Program-made: the position numbers and the translations under genes | Part shown: piece by piece, positions 18,974 through 32,120 of the stretch | Layout: each line of letters opens with the position of its first letter | Numbering within the stretch: position 1 is the stretch's first letter | Notes under the pieces: generated by a model | Database searches by the model: none | What the model was told of the DNA's origin: nothing | The model's input: the letters and a program-made list of their open reading frames with translations, nothing else | Source: Cryptomeria japonica | Taxonomy: Eukaryota; Streptophyta; Pinopsida; Cupressales; Cupressaceae | NCBI RefSeq assembly: GCF_030272615.1 | Contig: NC_081406.1 | Span: forward strand, 264,837,192 to 264,897,191 | Direction of reading: 5' to 3' | Length of the DNA: 60,000 nucleotides

Positions 18974-20376
18974 GGCAGAGAAACAAAGTGGAAGAGGATA
19001 GTTGGGCCCCACTTAAGAAAAAAGAAAAGAATAATAGTAAAAGTTTAGTAAAAATTTAAAAAGGAAAAAAAAAAAACATTTTGTAATATCTAAACTCCCT
19101 AACCGTATGACTAGTAAAAGACAAACAAATTCTAAAATTTTAAATTTCAAAACCCACCATACAGTAGGCCACAACTAACTCCACTATACACTATTTTACT
19201 CCATTATAAGGATTGCAGCAGCAAAGACCTGTACACTATACGACTCCTCTTGCACAAATGTACGGTCTGCTATTTCATTCACTATACAACATTTGGTCTC
19301 TTAAAAATCATCCTTCAGCGTACACCCTCCATGATCATCTCATACAACCCCTCCATGATCTTGTCATACAATCTCCTTGCCTAGTTTGATCCACCAAACA
19401 TCACATAATTCTTGCTGCATCTTGTACAGATTCATCATTATTGTAGTACGTCTTACCTTCACCATACATCCTGGAAATTGTGTAGCCACAATACAGTCAA
19501 AATTCGTCCCTATTGCTATATGGTTTCATGTCGGCCAATTTTTGGGTGTTGTAGGAAGCCCTAACTTGCTGATCTCTTGCAGTAAATCATCAATAATATG
19601 GATATATGGCCCTGCCATACAGGTTTCAATAGTTAACAAGAGTACTGTAACTATTAGTGAGAGGTTTGTAAAAATTGCACAATACAGCAATTCTTATGCA
19701 TACTTCACCTACAATATTGTAACTAGTTTAGAAAATTATTCCTATTACAAGTTTGGAAAGTCTTATCTAATGTTACTTGATGCTTGTTTTCCTTGTCGTT
19801 TGGAAAACGACTTTTTCTTTGGGGAGGATGATGTAGTCAACATATGATAGCTTTATTATGATTTGTTAGTATGGTTGTATTCGACTATGTGTTAATTGGT
19901 TGTCAGCTTTTGGGTAGTTTATTGAAGTCAATTGATAGATGGTTGCGTTCACATGGCTACTATTGAGTCCTTTAAATAGCCTTAAAGTAGTCTGATCCTT
20001 AGCCGACCATCTCTGGTCTACTTCTGGGATATCATTGTGAGTGAATAAAGATATACTTTTACTCCTGTCTGGTATGCATTGTTATTTCTTTCATTTATTC
20101 AAGTATTATTTTTATGATTTATCAAATAAAGCAATAAACAATAGACTCAACCAATTGTAATCCAATCAAAAAAATTACGAGCAATTAAATTGAAACTCAA
20201 TTTGTTGTAAATACATGCAAAAATCACATAATCATTTCCTGACTGCTGTAAACTAATTATTTTCTCTATTCATTTTACCATATGCACACTTGGAATAACA
20301 TTTTGACAGATTTGAATAAACAAATACAAAGCATTTTCATATTGAATAAACCCAAATGAAACCACAACTTCAGTAC
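18974..20376. other. Degenerate sequence with an LTR-like remnant
   Basis: The frame at 19377-19847 shows hydrophobic stretches but no family and is probably chance. The stretch 19860-20100 looks like an eroded LTR end: TGTTAGTATGG, a TTTAAATAG box near 19972, GAATAAAG near 20043 and a T-rich tail. It may belong to the Gypsy fragment at 18153. No matching copy occurs in the window. Confidence 0.35.
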
Positions 20377-20677
20377 CTGAGGCACCAAATGAACATCATC
20401 CAATCCAATAAAATTTTCAACATATATTCCTTTGGCAGTAATTTCGAAATAACTTCATAATCAATAAAATGGTTTCCATTGTGCTAGTGATCAATACTTA
20501 CATAACCAACGTATTGGTGACTATTATTTCTCCCCTTTAATCTTCTTTGTGTTGTACTAGCAAAAGATCCACTCAATATCCTTGGTGCCTTCCAAGCACA
20601 TGATAAAATATTGCACTCAGATCTGTTGCCTCCGTCAACTTTTATTACCTTACAAACATTCACGGCTTCAAGGGATA
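20377..20677 (-). pseudogene. Exon-like block of an unidentified host gene
   Basis: On the minus strand a T-rich run with GATTATGTGCAG is followed by coding-like sequence that ends CTCAG, then GTACTG, so both splice borders fit the plant consensus. The 301 nt block translates to EAVNVCKVIKVDGG, ECNILSCAWKAPRI, SGSFASTTQRR and further residues. One TAG interrupts after GYVSIDH. The amino-acid composition is protein-like, unlike the AT-rich flanks. I do not recognise the family. A weaker partner may lie at 22877-22800. The internal stop points to a pseudogene or a frameshifted copy. Confidence 0.45.
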
Positions 20678-20929
20678 CTGCACATAATCAATAAAGAAAA
20701 TGAGCACTCAAGCAGTGTGAATTATCTAAACACAAAATGAGTAAAATATGACCAAAATCCAACTAAACAAATTGAGGACTCCTCAAAATCAGACTAAAGA
20801 ATCAGCTTTTTATGTGCATTTTGAGGCTTCCTAAGTATTTGAACTCTGTTATATAATCTCAGTTACGAAATTCTATGCTACAAAGCTTCCCCAAAAAGTT
20901 ATTATAGTTTGATTTTACCTTTTTATGAT

Positions 20930-22660
20930 GAGAGTTTTCAGTGCACATTGATATAACCAAACTCATATGTATGAGTTGATAATAGCTGTTAAAAGCTGGA
21001 GTATATGATACAATATTTGCCCAAAAAGGGCAGTCATGGTCTAAAATTTGCTACATCCATAATGCTTTTCAGTGTACTTTCACTGTAACCAATTTCATAT
21101 TATTGGCTTGAAGTTATGTATTAAATGTTAAATTCTGGTAAAATATTTGCCAAAAAATGACACTTATAATTGTAAACTTGTAATTATTTATAATCTTTAT
21201 GTGTACATTGGTATAAACTAAAACCTACCCATTGTTATGTAGTACAATATCACCTCAAATTGAATATAATTGTCTAAATTCTTCTATTTATATGTTTTTG
21301 TAAGTTTTCAGCGTAAAATGATGTATACATGTTTGTGGCTTGAACTTAGGTATTACAGACTAAATTCTATTTCAATATTTATAATTTTATACAATGCTAT
21401 CATATTTCAAAAATTCAATATAATTTTATATGACCCAATTTGCATTCATGGAAAGAAATTATCCATTGAACGCTCAATTCTGGTAACAATTTTTCCCCAA
21501 AAAAGTTGAGTATAGTCTGAATTAAGATACCCATATGATAGGATAAGGCTTTTGAAAAGACATGAGTGTTTTTTTGTTTCTAATCGCAAAAACTATTGGA
21601 CATGTCCTTCCACAAACCTTATAGTACCATCATGGACTGTGGAAGCTTAATAACTATAATATCTAAGAAAATTTATCATCTGTCGGTGTAAGTTGATATA
21701 GTCAAATTTATACTGATAGTTTGAAATTGGCTGTTAATGGTTAAATCCTTATACCTTGCTTCCCCAATAAGGATTGCAATTGTCTAAATATTGATGGTGT
21801 GACCTTTCAGCTTACAATTACATTGATATGACCAGATTCATAATATTACCTTGATATTACACGCTAGAAATTGAATTTTAGTACAATAGTTTCCCAAAAT
21901 GGATAGTTATAGATGAAAATTTGCTGTTCTTTATATAATGCAATGATACTATAGTGAGGCTTTAGTGTAGATTATGAAGCCAAATGTGTCTTGATGTTTT
22001 GAAAGTGGAATAAAAATCCACAGTGCAGACTGTAAAGTGGTGATTAGCTCAGTGATATAGCACCCCAGCGGCAAATGGGAGGCCCTAGTTTCAGAACCTA
22101 GCTAACCCATGGAAATTAAGACATCAGAGCTATTCTAAAAACACTAACAACAGAAATGTGGTCTGAGGAGAAGAAAATTTCACACTTTAGACCATAAAAG
22201 GATGAGCATTTCAATTGTAGCACACCAAAGCAGCAAATGGGAGGTTCTAGGTTCAAATTCTAGCTGGTCCACAGAAATTAACATTATAATTAGTTGTTAA
22301 AGTACTAATTGACATACAATGTTTCCCTGAGAAGGACCATCTGAGCTGTGATGTGTATGTTGTTAGCTATAGATGTACGTTGATATAGCCAAATTCGTAT
22401 TAATGGCTTTATATGAGCTTTTAAAGACTAAATGGTCGCCTTGCGACCTAGAATTTGCTATTCATATGGCATTGTGTGCTTTTGCATTAGCCAATATAAT
22501 ATTATTCAAAATAACGGCTTGAAATTGCAAGTGGTTGTCTCAAATTGATATTGATTCCTTGAAAGAAGTTTTCAAAGACAATTTTTTAGTATAATTTTTT
22601 GCCTTATAGTCTAGCTTCTATGATAACCAAATTCTTATTAATAGCTTGAAATGACATGAA
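20930..22660 (+). repeat. Highly degenerate tandem repeat, unit about 130 bp
   Basis: Related blocks recur near 20936, 21066, 21200, 21310, 21690, 21815, 21955, 22370, 22480 and 22600. The shared pattern is TTTTCAGTGTACATTGATAT, then AACCAAATTCATATTAATGG and CTTGAAATT. TTAAATTCTGG with ATATTTGCCCAAAAA is also repeated. Copies are diverged and have indels, so the period is approximate. No coding frame is supported. Confidence 0.55.
22020..22282 (+). repeat. Two tRNA-derived SINE-like units in tandem
   Basis: The first unit has TAGCTCAGTG (22045-22054), a good RNA polymerase III box A, and a weakened box B near 22088. The second has GGTTCAAATTC (22250-22260), a good box B, and a degenerate box A. 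Both share GCAAATGGGAGG and CTAG...TTCA...CTAGCT, then a CCA-GAAATTAA tail. Spacing between units is about 160 bp. Cloverleaf pairing is incomplete, so neither is a working tRNA gene. Confidence 0.6.
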
Positions 22661-23460
22661 AATTGACTCAATATCAATACAGCTAAAATCATCTGAAGAT
22701 GAAATGATATTACATAATGAAGCGCACTGTGGAGAAGACAAAATTCCAAATGTATAAAAGTTGAAATTACATCAAATCTCTAAATTCTTCATTGCTCACC
22801 CGATACCAACGAAGTACAGGCCATACTCTACACGGACAATTATTTCTGCAGGCAGCCCCCACAGTGTGCCCAATCATACATTTCTAAGTCAACAATAAAA
22901 GCAACAAGGCTTATTAGGAAACAGAAAATGCCAAAGAAAACAAACAACTACACAATTACCACACACAAGCATACAAAATCCTATCTTTACATACACAATA
23001 AACACACACTGCGTCTACACTCCTACCTTCGGCCCCTCTGCGTTTTTGCCGCTGCCAAACAGAATTTAGATATAAACCTTGAATGCTTATGCAACGCCTT
23101 AATTACTTAATTTACTCGCTATTTAACTAAAAATTATGTCGCAGGGCACCATCCGCCGCCGTAATAAACAAACAAATTCTCAAGCGCAGGACCAATGTGT
23201 TTTAAATACTCAAAATTTCTCACGTACACAGAATTCTCGCAACGTATCATTATTTCCTGCATCGCCTGCGATCAAAACCTTCCTAAAATCTTTCAATTAA
23301 ACCCTAAAATTCGGCCAATTCGGCCCTCTACACCCTCATTAAGGGCTATTGCCCCTAATTAAGATTCTGTTCTCGAAATTATAGTGATAGTTTTGCAGCT
23401 GAGCATTGAATAAAAGGAAAAGACCATGAAGAGGTCAGGAGATCGATCCCAGCGCATGCA
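22661..23460. other. Possible remains of a host gene 5' end; no firm gene
   Basis: On the minus strand an ATG at 22877 opens a 26-codon frame (MIGHTVGAACRNNCPCRVWP) ending CGG followed by GTGAGC, a good donor site. Sequence at 23040-23400 is less AT-rich than its surroundings and could be a leader or promoter. The evidence is weak and rests on position and the splice-like site. Confidence 0.25.
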
Positions 23461-26257
23461 TCAAACATGTACAGACACGAGGATTATAGATGATATGGTG
23501 TATGGATAATGAAGGAAGAGCGGACGTTGAGTCCACACAGATATTTTCCCGAGGAAATTTTTTTTTATTTGGACCATTAAGATTTGAATTAATTTAGCGT
23601 GTTTGTTGGTGTGGCCGATTGCTTGATTATCATTGGGCGGTTGCGGTGTGGGATATCCTCTCATAAAAAAACGAAATACCATTTGGCTACCTTGGTATTT
23701 TGAAGGGCGATTGTGTTAATGCTAAGTCTTAGTCTTCCTTTAAGATTTAGTTTGTTGTATTCTCCAATATATTCAACCGATGTAATCTTTGTAGGCAAAT
23801 AAAACAAATTTTAATTAGGTTTAAGGAATAAGTAAGTAATTCAATTTTAGTAGTTTAATTAAAAATTGTAATAGCTTAGTACAATAGTTTGTGTTGTTTA
23901 TTTTAGTAATTAATAGAAATCTATTTAATGTTTTGATTATAATTTTTTAATAGTAATTTATAATTGTTTATTTATTGTTGTATTATTATAAAATATAAAT
24001 TAGATCATTTTAAATTTTTGATTGATTTAGATTTATAAATGTAGAAATGAATCTAATCAAATCAAATCAAATCTATAAGTGTAAATTTAAATCTTATGTA
24101 CATAAGTGAATTTTGATCTATGAGCTTGAATTTGATATTTGTGACTCATAATGCCTACAACAAAAATTTAACCTAGATGTCTATCTAGACTTGCAATAAC
24201 ACATCTAGCAATGTTTAAAAACATCTTTGAGGATTTTTTTAAGTAAGAGATTCCTCATGTTTAGGAATTTGACGACATGGGAAATCCCATATGTAGAAAG
24301 CCCTTCAAAGGTGTTTGTAAGAATCACTAGATGTGTTATTGCAATTTCTAAATAAGCAACCAGGCAATTTACCCTAGATATTGATGTAAGAAAATAATAT
24401 AATGTTGATGCAAGTTGTAGTGAAAGCTCTAGAATGATTCTTTGATGTAGAAAATGAATTTGGCCATTTCTTAAATACAACTCTAATGGTAACATCACAC
24501 TTCAAATTGGCATATAATAGCTAGTGGGAAAAAAAAGGGCAAGGGTTTGCATTTGAATCTAAAATTTAAAAATTTAATGTTCATGTATGTAAATTATGCA
24601 AATGACCTAGATCATTCCCACTTGTGAATATAATTTTGAGCGAGAAAAGTATAGATTGAAGATCAACATTGATCCCTAGGGATGAGTGCAAATGAAATTA
24701 GGTAAGCCTCAAGTTATATGTTAGGTTTCAACATAAATCACTCCACTTGTATACTTGTGGTTGCATAAAGGACAATCTTATTAAAGTGAACCCAAGATGA
24801 AGAGGAAAAGTGTAAGGTATGCAAATTCCACCATTCTATCTACACCCCACTTTGATTTGTATGACTACTATTAAGGATGTATGTAAAAGTAGAACTGACA
24901 AATCAACATGAAAGTGTATATACACACTCATAAAAAGCATGTAAATAAAGTATGGATATAATTTTTTGGTACATACTCCCTTGTAATGAGTGCTTCATTT
25001 TGAGTCTTGTAAACAAATAATGAGTGGCATCTAATAGGCATTTAAAATAAATATGAATCATTCATGACCAAAAAAAGAAAATAAGTAAGATTATTCCACT
25101 TGTGATTTGTAGGAAAATGCCTAGGGTAGAAGAAGTGATAACTACTTCTTGAAAAATGACTATGAGGATCTCCTACCCTTTGAACAAGAAAGTGTGGTTG
25201 TCTTGGACCTCCTAATGGTCCTACCCTTAGATGTCCTTGTGATCCCCTTAGTGGTCATTGTGGTGGTGGTGGCATCATGATTCCCTTACTCACCAAGGCC
25301 TCTATGGTCATGACCCACCCAGCCAACTTCGATTATAGCTAGGATCTTGTCCATTTATAAGATTTGTCACCTCATGTAGAGATCTATAATACATGGCCTC
25401 CTATGTTGCCTTAGCTATCTCTACCACGACTAGAACCATGGGATACTTTGTTGCTTACCTCAACCTTTAAACCATAGCCTCTACTCATTGTTGTCACTCC
25501 ATTGTCATATTCCTCTCCACTTAGAAAGCATTTGTATTAATTGTCCTCTATGTCAATTGCACTTGTAACCCACTAATTTGGGCTTACTAATTATATTACC
25601 CCATCCACACACAATCCTATCCCCTCTCACCTCATCCCTCTCCCTACAAGTCTTATCATGCATTAATAATTCCCTCTCTCTACAAGCCTTATCATGCATT
25701 ATAATTCTATAGTGAGTCATACCTATAATCTCTCCACCTTGTCTCCACCACCACCATCCCCTCCCTCTGATTGTCCTACCTCTAGTTGATCCTCTTTTGG
25801 CTAATTCACATTCACTACCACATCATCCTCATGCTATCTTCCTCCACCCTCACCATCCCCTCCATCATCACCATCTCCCCCACTTTCTACTATGTGTCGT
25901 ACTCTCCAACCTCTTTCCTACACTTGCATTCCCTAAACCTATCAATCATAGTGGCCCATGTGCATACCATCATGTATCATACTTCTTAGTAATCCTTGAA
26001 TACACTACATTTAATATCAAATCCCATGGTACTAGAATTAGGGCCTCAAAATTATCTATTATTGAGTTAGGTATCACAATAGGCCCCTAATTTACTATGT
26101 CTTAGGTAGTACAAACAAAAAAAATCCTCTCCAATAGGTGATTCTTGCACTCTATCAAATTGTCTTAAACCATTCCCAAGCATATATTAGTCTACAATAT
26201 TAGTTATCCAACCTATCAAAAAATGAGGTTGTTGACAGTAAGTTACGTGCTTTCTAT
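23461..26257. other. AT-rich intergenic sequence, no gene recognised
   Basis: Frames are short and scattered. 25170-25990 is pyrimidine-rich with CCACCACCACCATCCCC and a duplicated block TACAAG(T/C)CTTATCATGC near 25645 and 25683. It may include a very old retroelement gag remnant on the minus strand, but no motif is firm. TCTAT at 26253-26257 is the left target-site copy of the next element. Confidence 0.4.
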
Positions 26258-26886
26258 TGTCATGCCCAAACTTTTGGGCAAAAATGGAACAACAAATTTT
26301 TTTTTAAAACAACATAATTACACTAAATAATCTACATTTTAAAATAGAATAAATAAGTTTTGTCTTAACTAAAGGTTAACTCAAGATTAAATAGAATGGT
26401 TTCCTGAAGTTGGTTTAATCAACTCCATCATTATAGTGTCAATATTTAGAGTAGACTAATTATTCCCTAAAAAGGGTAGTCACAACTTAATTAATTAATT
26501 TAACTGAATTAATTAATTTCCCTTAATTAAAATTTCTTCAATAATAAATCAAGAGACATTAATTATCTCAAAATTATTAATATACTCAAGGCTAAATAAA
26601 ATAATGTTAACTCATATTAAAATAATTAATTGAGCAAACGCGAAACCGCCTTTAAATTAAATTGATAAAGTTAACCAAATCGAATATAATATTAGACTAA
26701 TAAATTCATTTTATATTAAGGTCAAATTTAATTCTACTTAGATATTTAAATTTCAACTATTAAATATTTGGCCAACAATGACCTCATAGGTTAAAATTTT
26801 ACATTATACTTTTAATAAATTTCATTAATATAACCCCAAAAGAATTTTAACCCAAACAACCATATTTAATTAAATATGAAAACTAG

Positions 26887-27050
<164 letters not shown>

Positions 27051-27464
27051 CATTCTCCTAAATAAAGTCTATATTAAGAACTAATTTTACCCTAGTCAAT
27101 AATAGAAGTTATTTATTCTACTTATTGACTATAGACAAATGGAGGGTAATTCCCCCTCATTTTATTTTATTTATTATTTTAATAAACCCTAACTAGGATT
27201 GTTTTATTCTATAACTTAACCTTGATTTCATTTCTAACAATTTCCCATTTCTAACCCTAACCCGAAATTGGGTTAGGGTTTCTTGTCTATCATATTTTTC
27301 TTCTTTTTTTTTTTTGTCTCTATGTGTGCAGATGGTGGCCATGGCGGCCGAGCAAAGGAGAGGACCGAACTATTTTACGAAGGGTCGAGGGTTTTGAGAA
27401 AGTCTAAAGGGAAAGGGCAAGGGGTGGTCGAACTGTGGCTCACCACAATGGCGGCCGCAACCGT

Positions 27465-27487
27465 CCACTGCGGTTTAACCGCAGTGG
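27465..27487. other. 23 bp perfect palindrome in a GC-rich LTR island
   Basis: CCACTGCGGTT and AACCGCAGTGG are perfect arms around one base. The other LTR has a related form at 52104-52127, arms CCACTGCGG and CCGCAGTGG around CTTAGC. It lies in a GC-rich block that contrasts with the AT-rich rest of the LTR. Confidence 0.85.
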
Positions 27488-27871
27488 TGGCTGCAGCCAT
27501 CCAATGCGGCTAGCCCGCAGTGGCGGTCGCACCGCACTAAGGCATCCCATGAGGAGGTGAGGTGGGGTAGAGCCCTCAGCTCCCCCATCTCAATTTTTGG
27601 CCTGGTAAAAATCTCCCTTTCTTTATATATAAAGTTATTATATAAATTAATATAAATATAAAGTTTTGACAGCAGGCTGCACCAAGACTGAAATATTAAA
27701 TATTCATAATACTTAAAGTAAAAAAAGATGCATTTCTTTTATTTTCAGATTACTCTATTTTTTTTTTCTGAAGATGCATATTTTAATATGAAGGCAATAG
27801 ATAGATATACTTATTTTTCTTTAGAAAATACCACAGTTTAGATGTAAATTTAAAATACTAGGCATAAACTT

Positions 27872-27875
<4 letters not shown>

Positions 27876-27917
<42 letters not shown>

Positions 27918-27952
27918 CGTGCATCTACACACACACACACACACACACACAT
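27876..27952. repeat. Inverted (TG)n-(AC)n microsatellite
   Basis: A TG run, then GCGTGCGTGCATCTAC, then an AC run: the two halves are complementary and can fold on themselves. In the second LTR the matching place (52465-52512) is a pure TA run. Confidence 0.9.
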
Positions 27953-30617
27953 ATGATTAAATCTGCATTTTCATAGCTAAGAATAGGATATTTTTAACTA
28001 AACAGAATAAAATAATCTCATTTCTATCAAAAACTACCTAGTTAACTTTTCATTTAAAATAACCAGATCTAGATTTGTTTACTTTCTATTATACATGTAT
28101 TTTCAGATTAAAAAAAATAACAGTAAAGATTTTATTTGTTGTTACAGCCATCTTTTTTTTTTAATCCATTTAAACAATAAACAACAAGATATAATGCATT
28201 ATCAATATTAACTCTTAAAACATCTATCTATTCTTCCTTTGAGTTTGAACTATAGATGTAAGCAAATATTTCATTTCTGTTTAAAAGTGACTATTCTATT
28301 AACATTTATCTTTGCATTTCTTTTTCAATAACAATTGGAAACAAAATATAATATCGTTCTTAATCTTTTTCAGCAACTATATCAATATAGAAATAATCCA
28401 AAAATGTATTCTTCTCTTTGCAAGAATATAAATACTTCAATTTTAATTTACATCTTTATTACTTGGTAAAAACTATTCCAATAGTTACATTTAGTACATC
28501 ATAGCTTCTTTTACTAAAATAAGAAGACAACTAAATCAAGCCTCTCATTTCTACTAAATGAGGGCTTATCAAATATATTTATTTTTGCAACTAAAACAAT
28601 AAGAAATAGGATCATTCCAAAGCTTCATTTCCAATATTTTCCCAAACAAACCTGCAATAAAAAACTTGTAGGTTGTGACCATGGAGGCTCACCTCCCAAC
28701 CTAGACTTACAAGAAGTCACCCCCGAGCTAGGAGAACCGAGGCTAAACAGGAGACACACAAACAATACACATACAAGCAAGAAAACTCACAACATACACA
28801 CTCCCAACCCAGGCATAGACAACATCACTTATGTGACTTTTCAAGTGGGGTGAAAGTGGACCATATACCTAGAGGAGAATTCTGCAAGTAGGAAAACATA
28901 ATGTCATTGCAAGGCTACCAAAAAGCACACCCACAAGTTCCAAGCTTGTCCCAACAATTCTTTATATCCCCCAAGGCATACAAGCATACAACTCCCCTTA
29001 TGACCCCCATTGCATAAACAAAACACTATGCAACAAGGGTCCCATAATCCCTTGTAAATCACTCTCTTCCAGAGAGAGCCTCTACACTCATAGGTTGTCA
29101 AACAACCCTTCACCCCAAAGCCACTCTACCCTCCCAAGGGTGAGTTTGACCTTGAAAACTCCCAAAACAAAACTCAAAAATCACAATAACAAAAGAAAAT
29201 AACACATAGGGAAAAACTCAACATCTTCCTAACACACTAAGATATAAACAATGAAAACAAAGCAATCTTTTCAAAAAATACAACATACAAGAGTTAGAAA
29301 AACAACCAACCTTAAATCTGCCAAAAGGATGATGAATCTTGTAGAGGAGTTGCCCAAATCCACTATCTTTTTTCCCTCAAAAATTAGCCAAAAATCTTCA
29401 AAAAACTTACAAAAACTACTCAAGAATCTAAGTCTCCAAAAATGGAGAGTGGGTGATCAAACTTCTCCCTCCCAAACTATTCCCTAAGGGGACACTCCTC
29501 ACTCTTTCCAACCTTCTTGGGAAGGGTGAATGATGTTCATAGGTTGGTCTTCCCAATACCTTACAAACTATCTATCCAAGGCACCTCAAAAAGGTAAAAG
29601 GAATGGGGAAGAGCAATGTCACTCATGAGGAGGGTTGTCTAACCTAGATAGGCTCCTCAAAAGTTGATATTCGGCCAACTTGGAAAACTCAACTTTTGGG
29701 GTGATTAAACAGTCCCTAGAGAGTGGACACATGGCTAAATTTGGCCTTCATACATAGGTACATCATATGACCCACTAAAAATACCCCTAACTCGACCTTA
29801 GGAGTTAGTTTAACCCTCTAGAAACTCACCCAAAGTTTACCTATAGGTCAACCCTAAGTTGACCTTTCTAATGGCTCCCTATCCAAGACTTTCTTAGGAC
29901 CATACTAGGATAATTGAAAAATGCATTGGTAAAACCAATTCCTTCCAAGGGACATGTCATTGTCAACTCACTTTACAACACATGTGTCAAGTGACACTAC
30001 AAAAATAATTACACATCACTAAAATACACATGACAATGTCCTTTTTTTGGAATTAATAAATTAAACAGTTTTTAAATTAGACACACATCCAAGCATAACA
30101 TTTATAAATTAAAATACATTTACAAACGAGGTGTTGTCTCTCCAAATAGATAACCCTTGGCTTCACAAACACACATAGGTCTAGGCTTGATTCTCCGAAT
30201 AGTTTCCATGGTCACATGGAATAATTTTCCTGCACATCTCACTTTGCACATTAGTAATTCAAAAAAAATCACATATAATATTATCATATGGAAAGAATAC
30301 AATTCAGACATTGCATACAATTTCATTTATAATAATCAAGTTTCCAATTATCTAATAACATCCACATAATAATAAACTACTAAATGACATCATCATAATC
30401 ATCATGGAATTAAATTGTTTATAGAGCATGCATCCATAATTTTCTAGCATCAAAACAAAGTATTGCAAATCAAAGTAAATGATATAATCATATCAATGTT
30501 ATCCAAACACTGGATCATATAAAATCTATGTCCATAATGCATCAAAATATAGTATCAATAGTAGGTCTAACATGAATATAGCTGAAATGCTATGACGGCT
30601 TGGAGTAGGGCCTCACA

Positions 30618-30629
30618 CCCTCCCCCTCT
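30618..30629 (-). other. Polypurine tract of the giant Gypsy element
   Basis: On the minus strand AGAGGGGGAGGG directly precedes the LTR start TGTGAGGCCC. It fixes the element orientation as minus. Confidence 0.85.
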
Positions 30630-30762
30630 AGGCATGAACTTCCTCCTGGAGTTCATCAAAAAGATGGGGGTACTAAGATCTCATCTATGTTGTGTCCTCC
30701 CATGATGTCGTAACCTCGTCATAACAATCCCACGGGACCCTAACCTAGTCTAGCTCTCGACT

Positions 30763-32115
30763 TCAAAGAGACAGCGTCCGGCGAGCCAAAATGCGGATGG
30801 GCTCCAAAGCTAGTTGCCCGTCCGACTCCACCTGCAAGGCATCCCAATCCAGAATATGAGACTCATCATAAATGTACTTCCTTAGAATTGATACATGAAA
30901 CACATCATGGATGCATGATAGGCTAGGTGGAAAATCTAGACGATATGAAACTGGTCCTATCCTCTCAAGGATCTCAAATGGTCTGACAAAATGAGGTGCA
31001 AGCTTAAAACCCTTTCCATAATGGATTGGACTCTTATGCGGTCGCACTCTCAAGAAAACTTTGTCCCCAACTATGAAGCTACGATCTATCCTCTTCGCAT
31101 CTGCATACTTCTTCTATCTATCATGTGCCTCTCTAAGGCATTGTCTAATCAAAATCATTTGTTGCTCCATATCATGAACCATCTCAGGACCTATGGCTAC
31201 TCTATCCTCAATGCGGTCCCAACTCAAAGGTGTCCTCCAAGGTCTATCTTATAAAGCTTGAAAAGGTGGCATCCCCAAAGAAGTGTGATGCCCATTATTA
31301 TAGGCAAACTCTACCAAAGGAAGGTACTCTTCCCATCCGGTCTGAAGATCCATTACGTACATATGGAGCATGTCTTCTAACACCTGGTTTACCCTCTCTA
31401 TCTGTCCATCCATTTTCAGATGATAGGTTGCACTGAAGTTTAGTTTGATACCCATTGCTATCTATAACGCCTTCCAAAAGGAAGAAGTGAAGAGGGAATC
31501 TCTGTTTGAGATAATCTTGTGTGGAACTCCATGAAGTCTGACAATATCTCACAAGAATACATGTGCCACTGTTGGTGCTATGAAGGTAGTCTAAACTAGT
31601 GAGAAGTGGGCCACCTTGGTCAACTTGTTAACTATCACCATGATGGCATCATGACAACGCGCTGACATAGGAAGACCAATGACAAAGTCCATCGATATAG
31701 TATCCCACATCCACTCTAGTATCGCATGAGACTGGAGCAACCCACCTAGATGGTGGTGCTCCGCCTTGACTCTTTGGCACTCAAGGCATCGGGCTACTAG
31801 CACAACAATGAATTGCCGCATACCTGGCCAATGATATAGCTGTCTCAAATTTGCATGCATCTTCTTAACTCCGGGATGTACTACATAGGGAGCTATACGA
31901 GCCTCCAACACAATGAAATCGCATAATCCTTTGGAAGAAGGTACATAGATGCACCCTCTATGGCGTAGTAGTCCATCAGACTCTAATGAATAGTTTGCAT
32001 ATTTCCCTTCCAGGGTCTCCTGAGATCGCACTACCTGACATACCTCTAAAAACCACTCTACTGAAATATACGACCTCTCAAATCTGTGTCCATAGATAAG
32101 GAGCATATCTCATGA
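30763..32115 (-). pseudogene. Giant Gypsy integrase
   Basis: The piece 32106-31591 has the zinc-binding HPGVKKMHANLRQLYHWPGM with the CLECQRVKA cysteines (H-H-C-C), then SMDFVIGLP with the first catalytic Asp. 31455-31249 has TYHLKMDGQIERVNQVLEDM with the catalytic Glu. 31053-30763 has VRPHKSPIHYGKGFKLAPHFVRPFEILERIGP and DVFHVSILRKY, the C-terminal region just before where chromodomains sit in chromoviruses; no clear chromodomain follows. The longer string is split here as VRPHKSPIHYGKGFKLAP and HFVRPFEILERIGP. Stops and frameshifts separate the pieces. The N-terminal end continues across the insertion into 47615-47730. Confidence 0.87.
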
Positions 32116-32120
32116 CGCCT

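Noticed and set aside
19377-19847. 156-codon ORF as a host membrane protein
   Set aside because: No recognisable motif, AT-rich codon content like the flanks, and no supporting promoter or splice signals.
22036-22112. Functional tRNA gene
   Set aside because: Box A is good, but box B is weak, the anticodon stem-loop does not form a 7 nt loop cleanly and the acceptor arms do not pair well. SINE-like is the better reading.
25786-26090. His/Ser/Pro-rich frames as genes
   Set aside because: Overlapping frames in a pyrimidine-rich low-complexity stretch with no family match.
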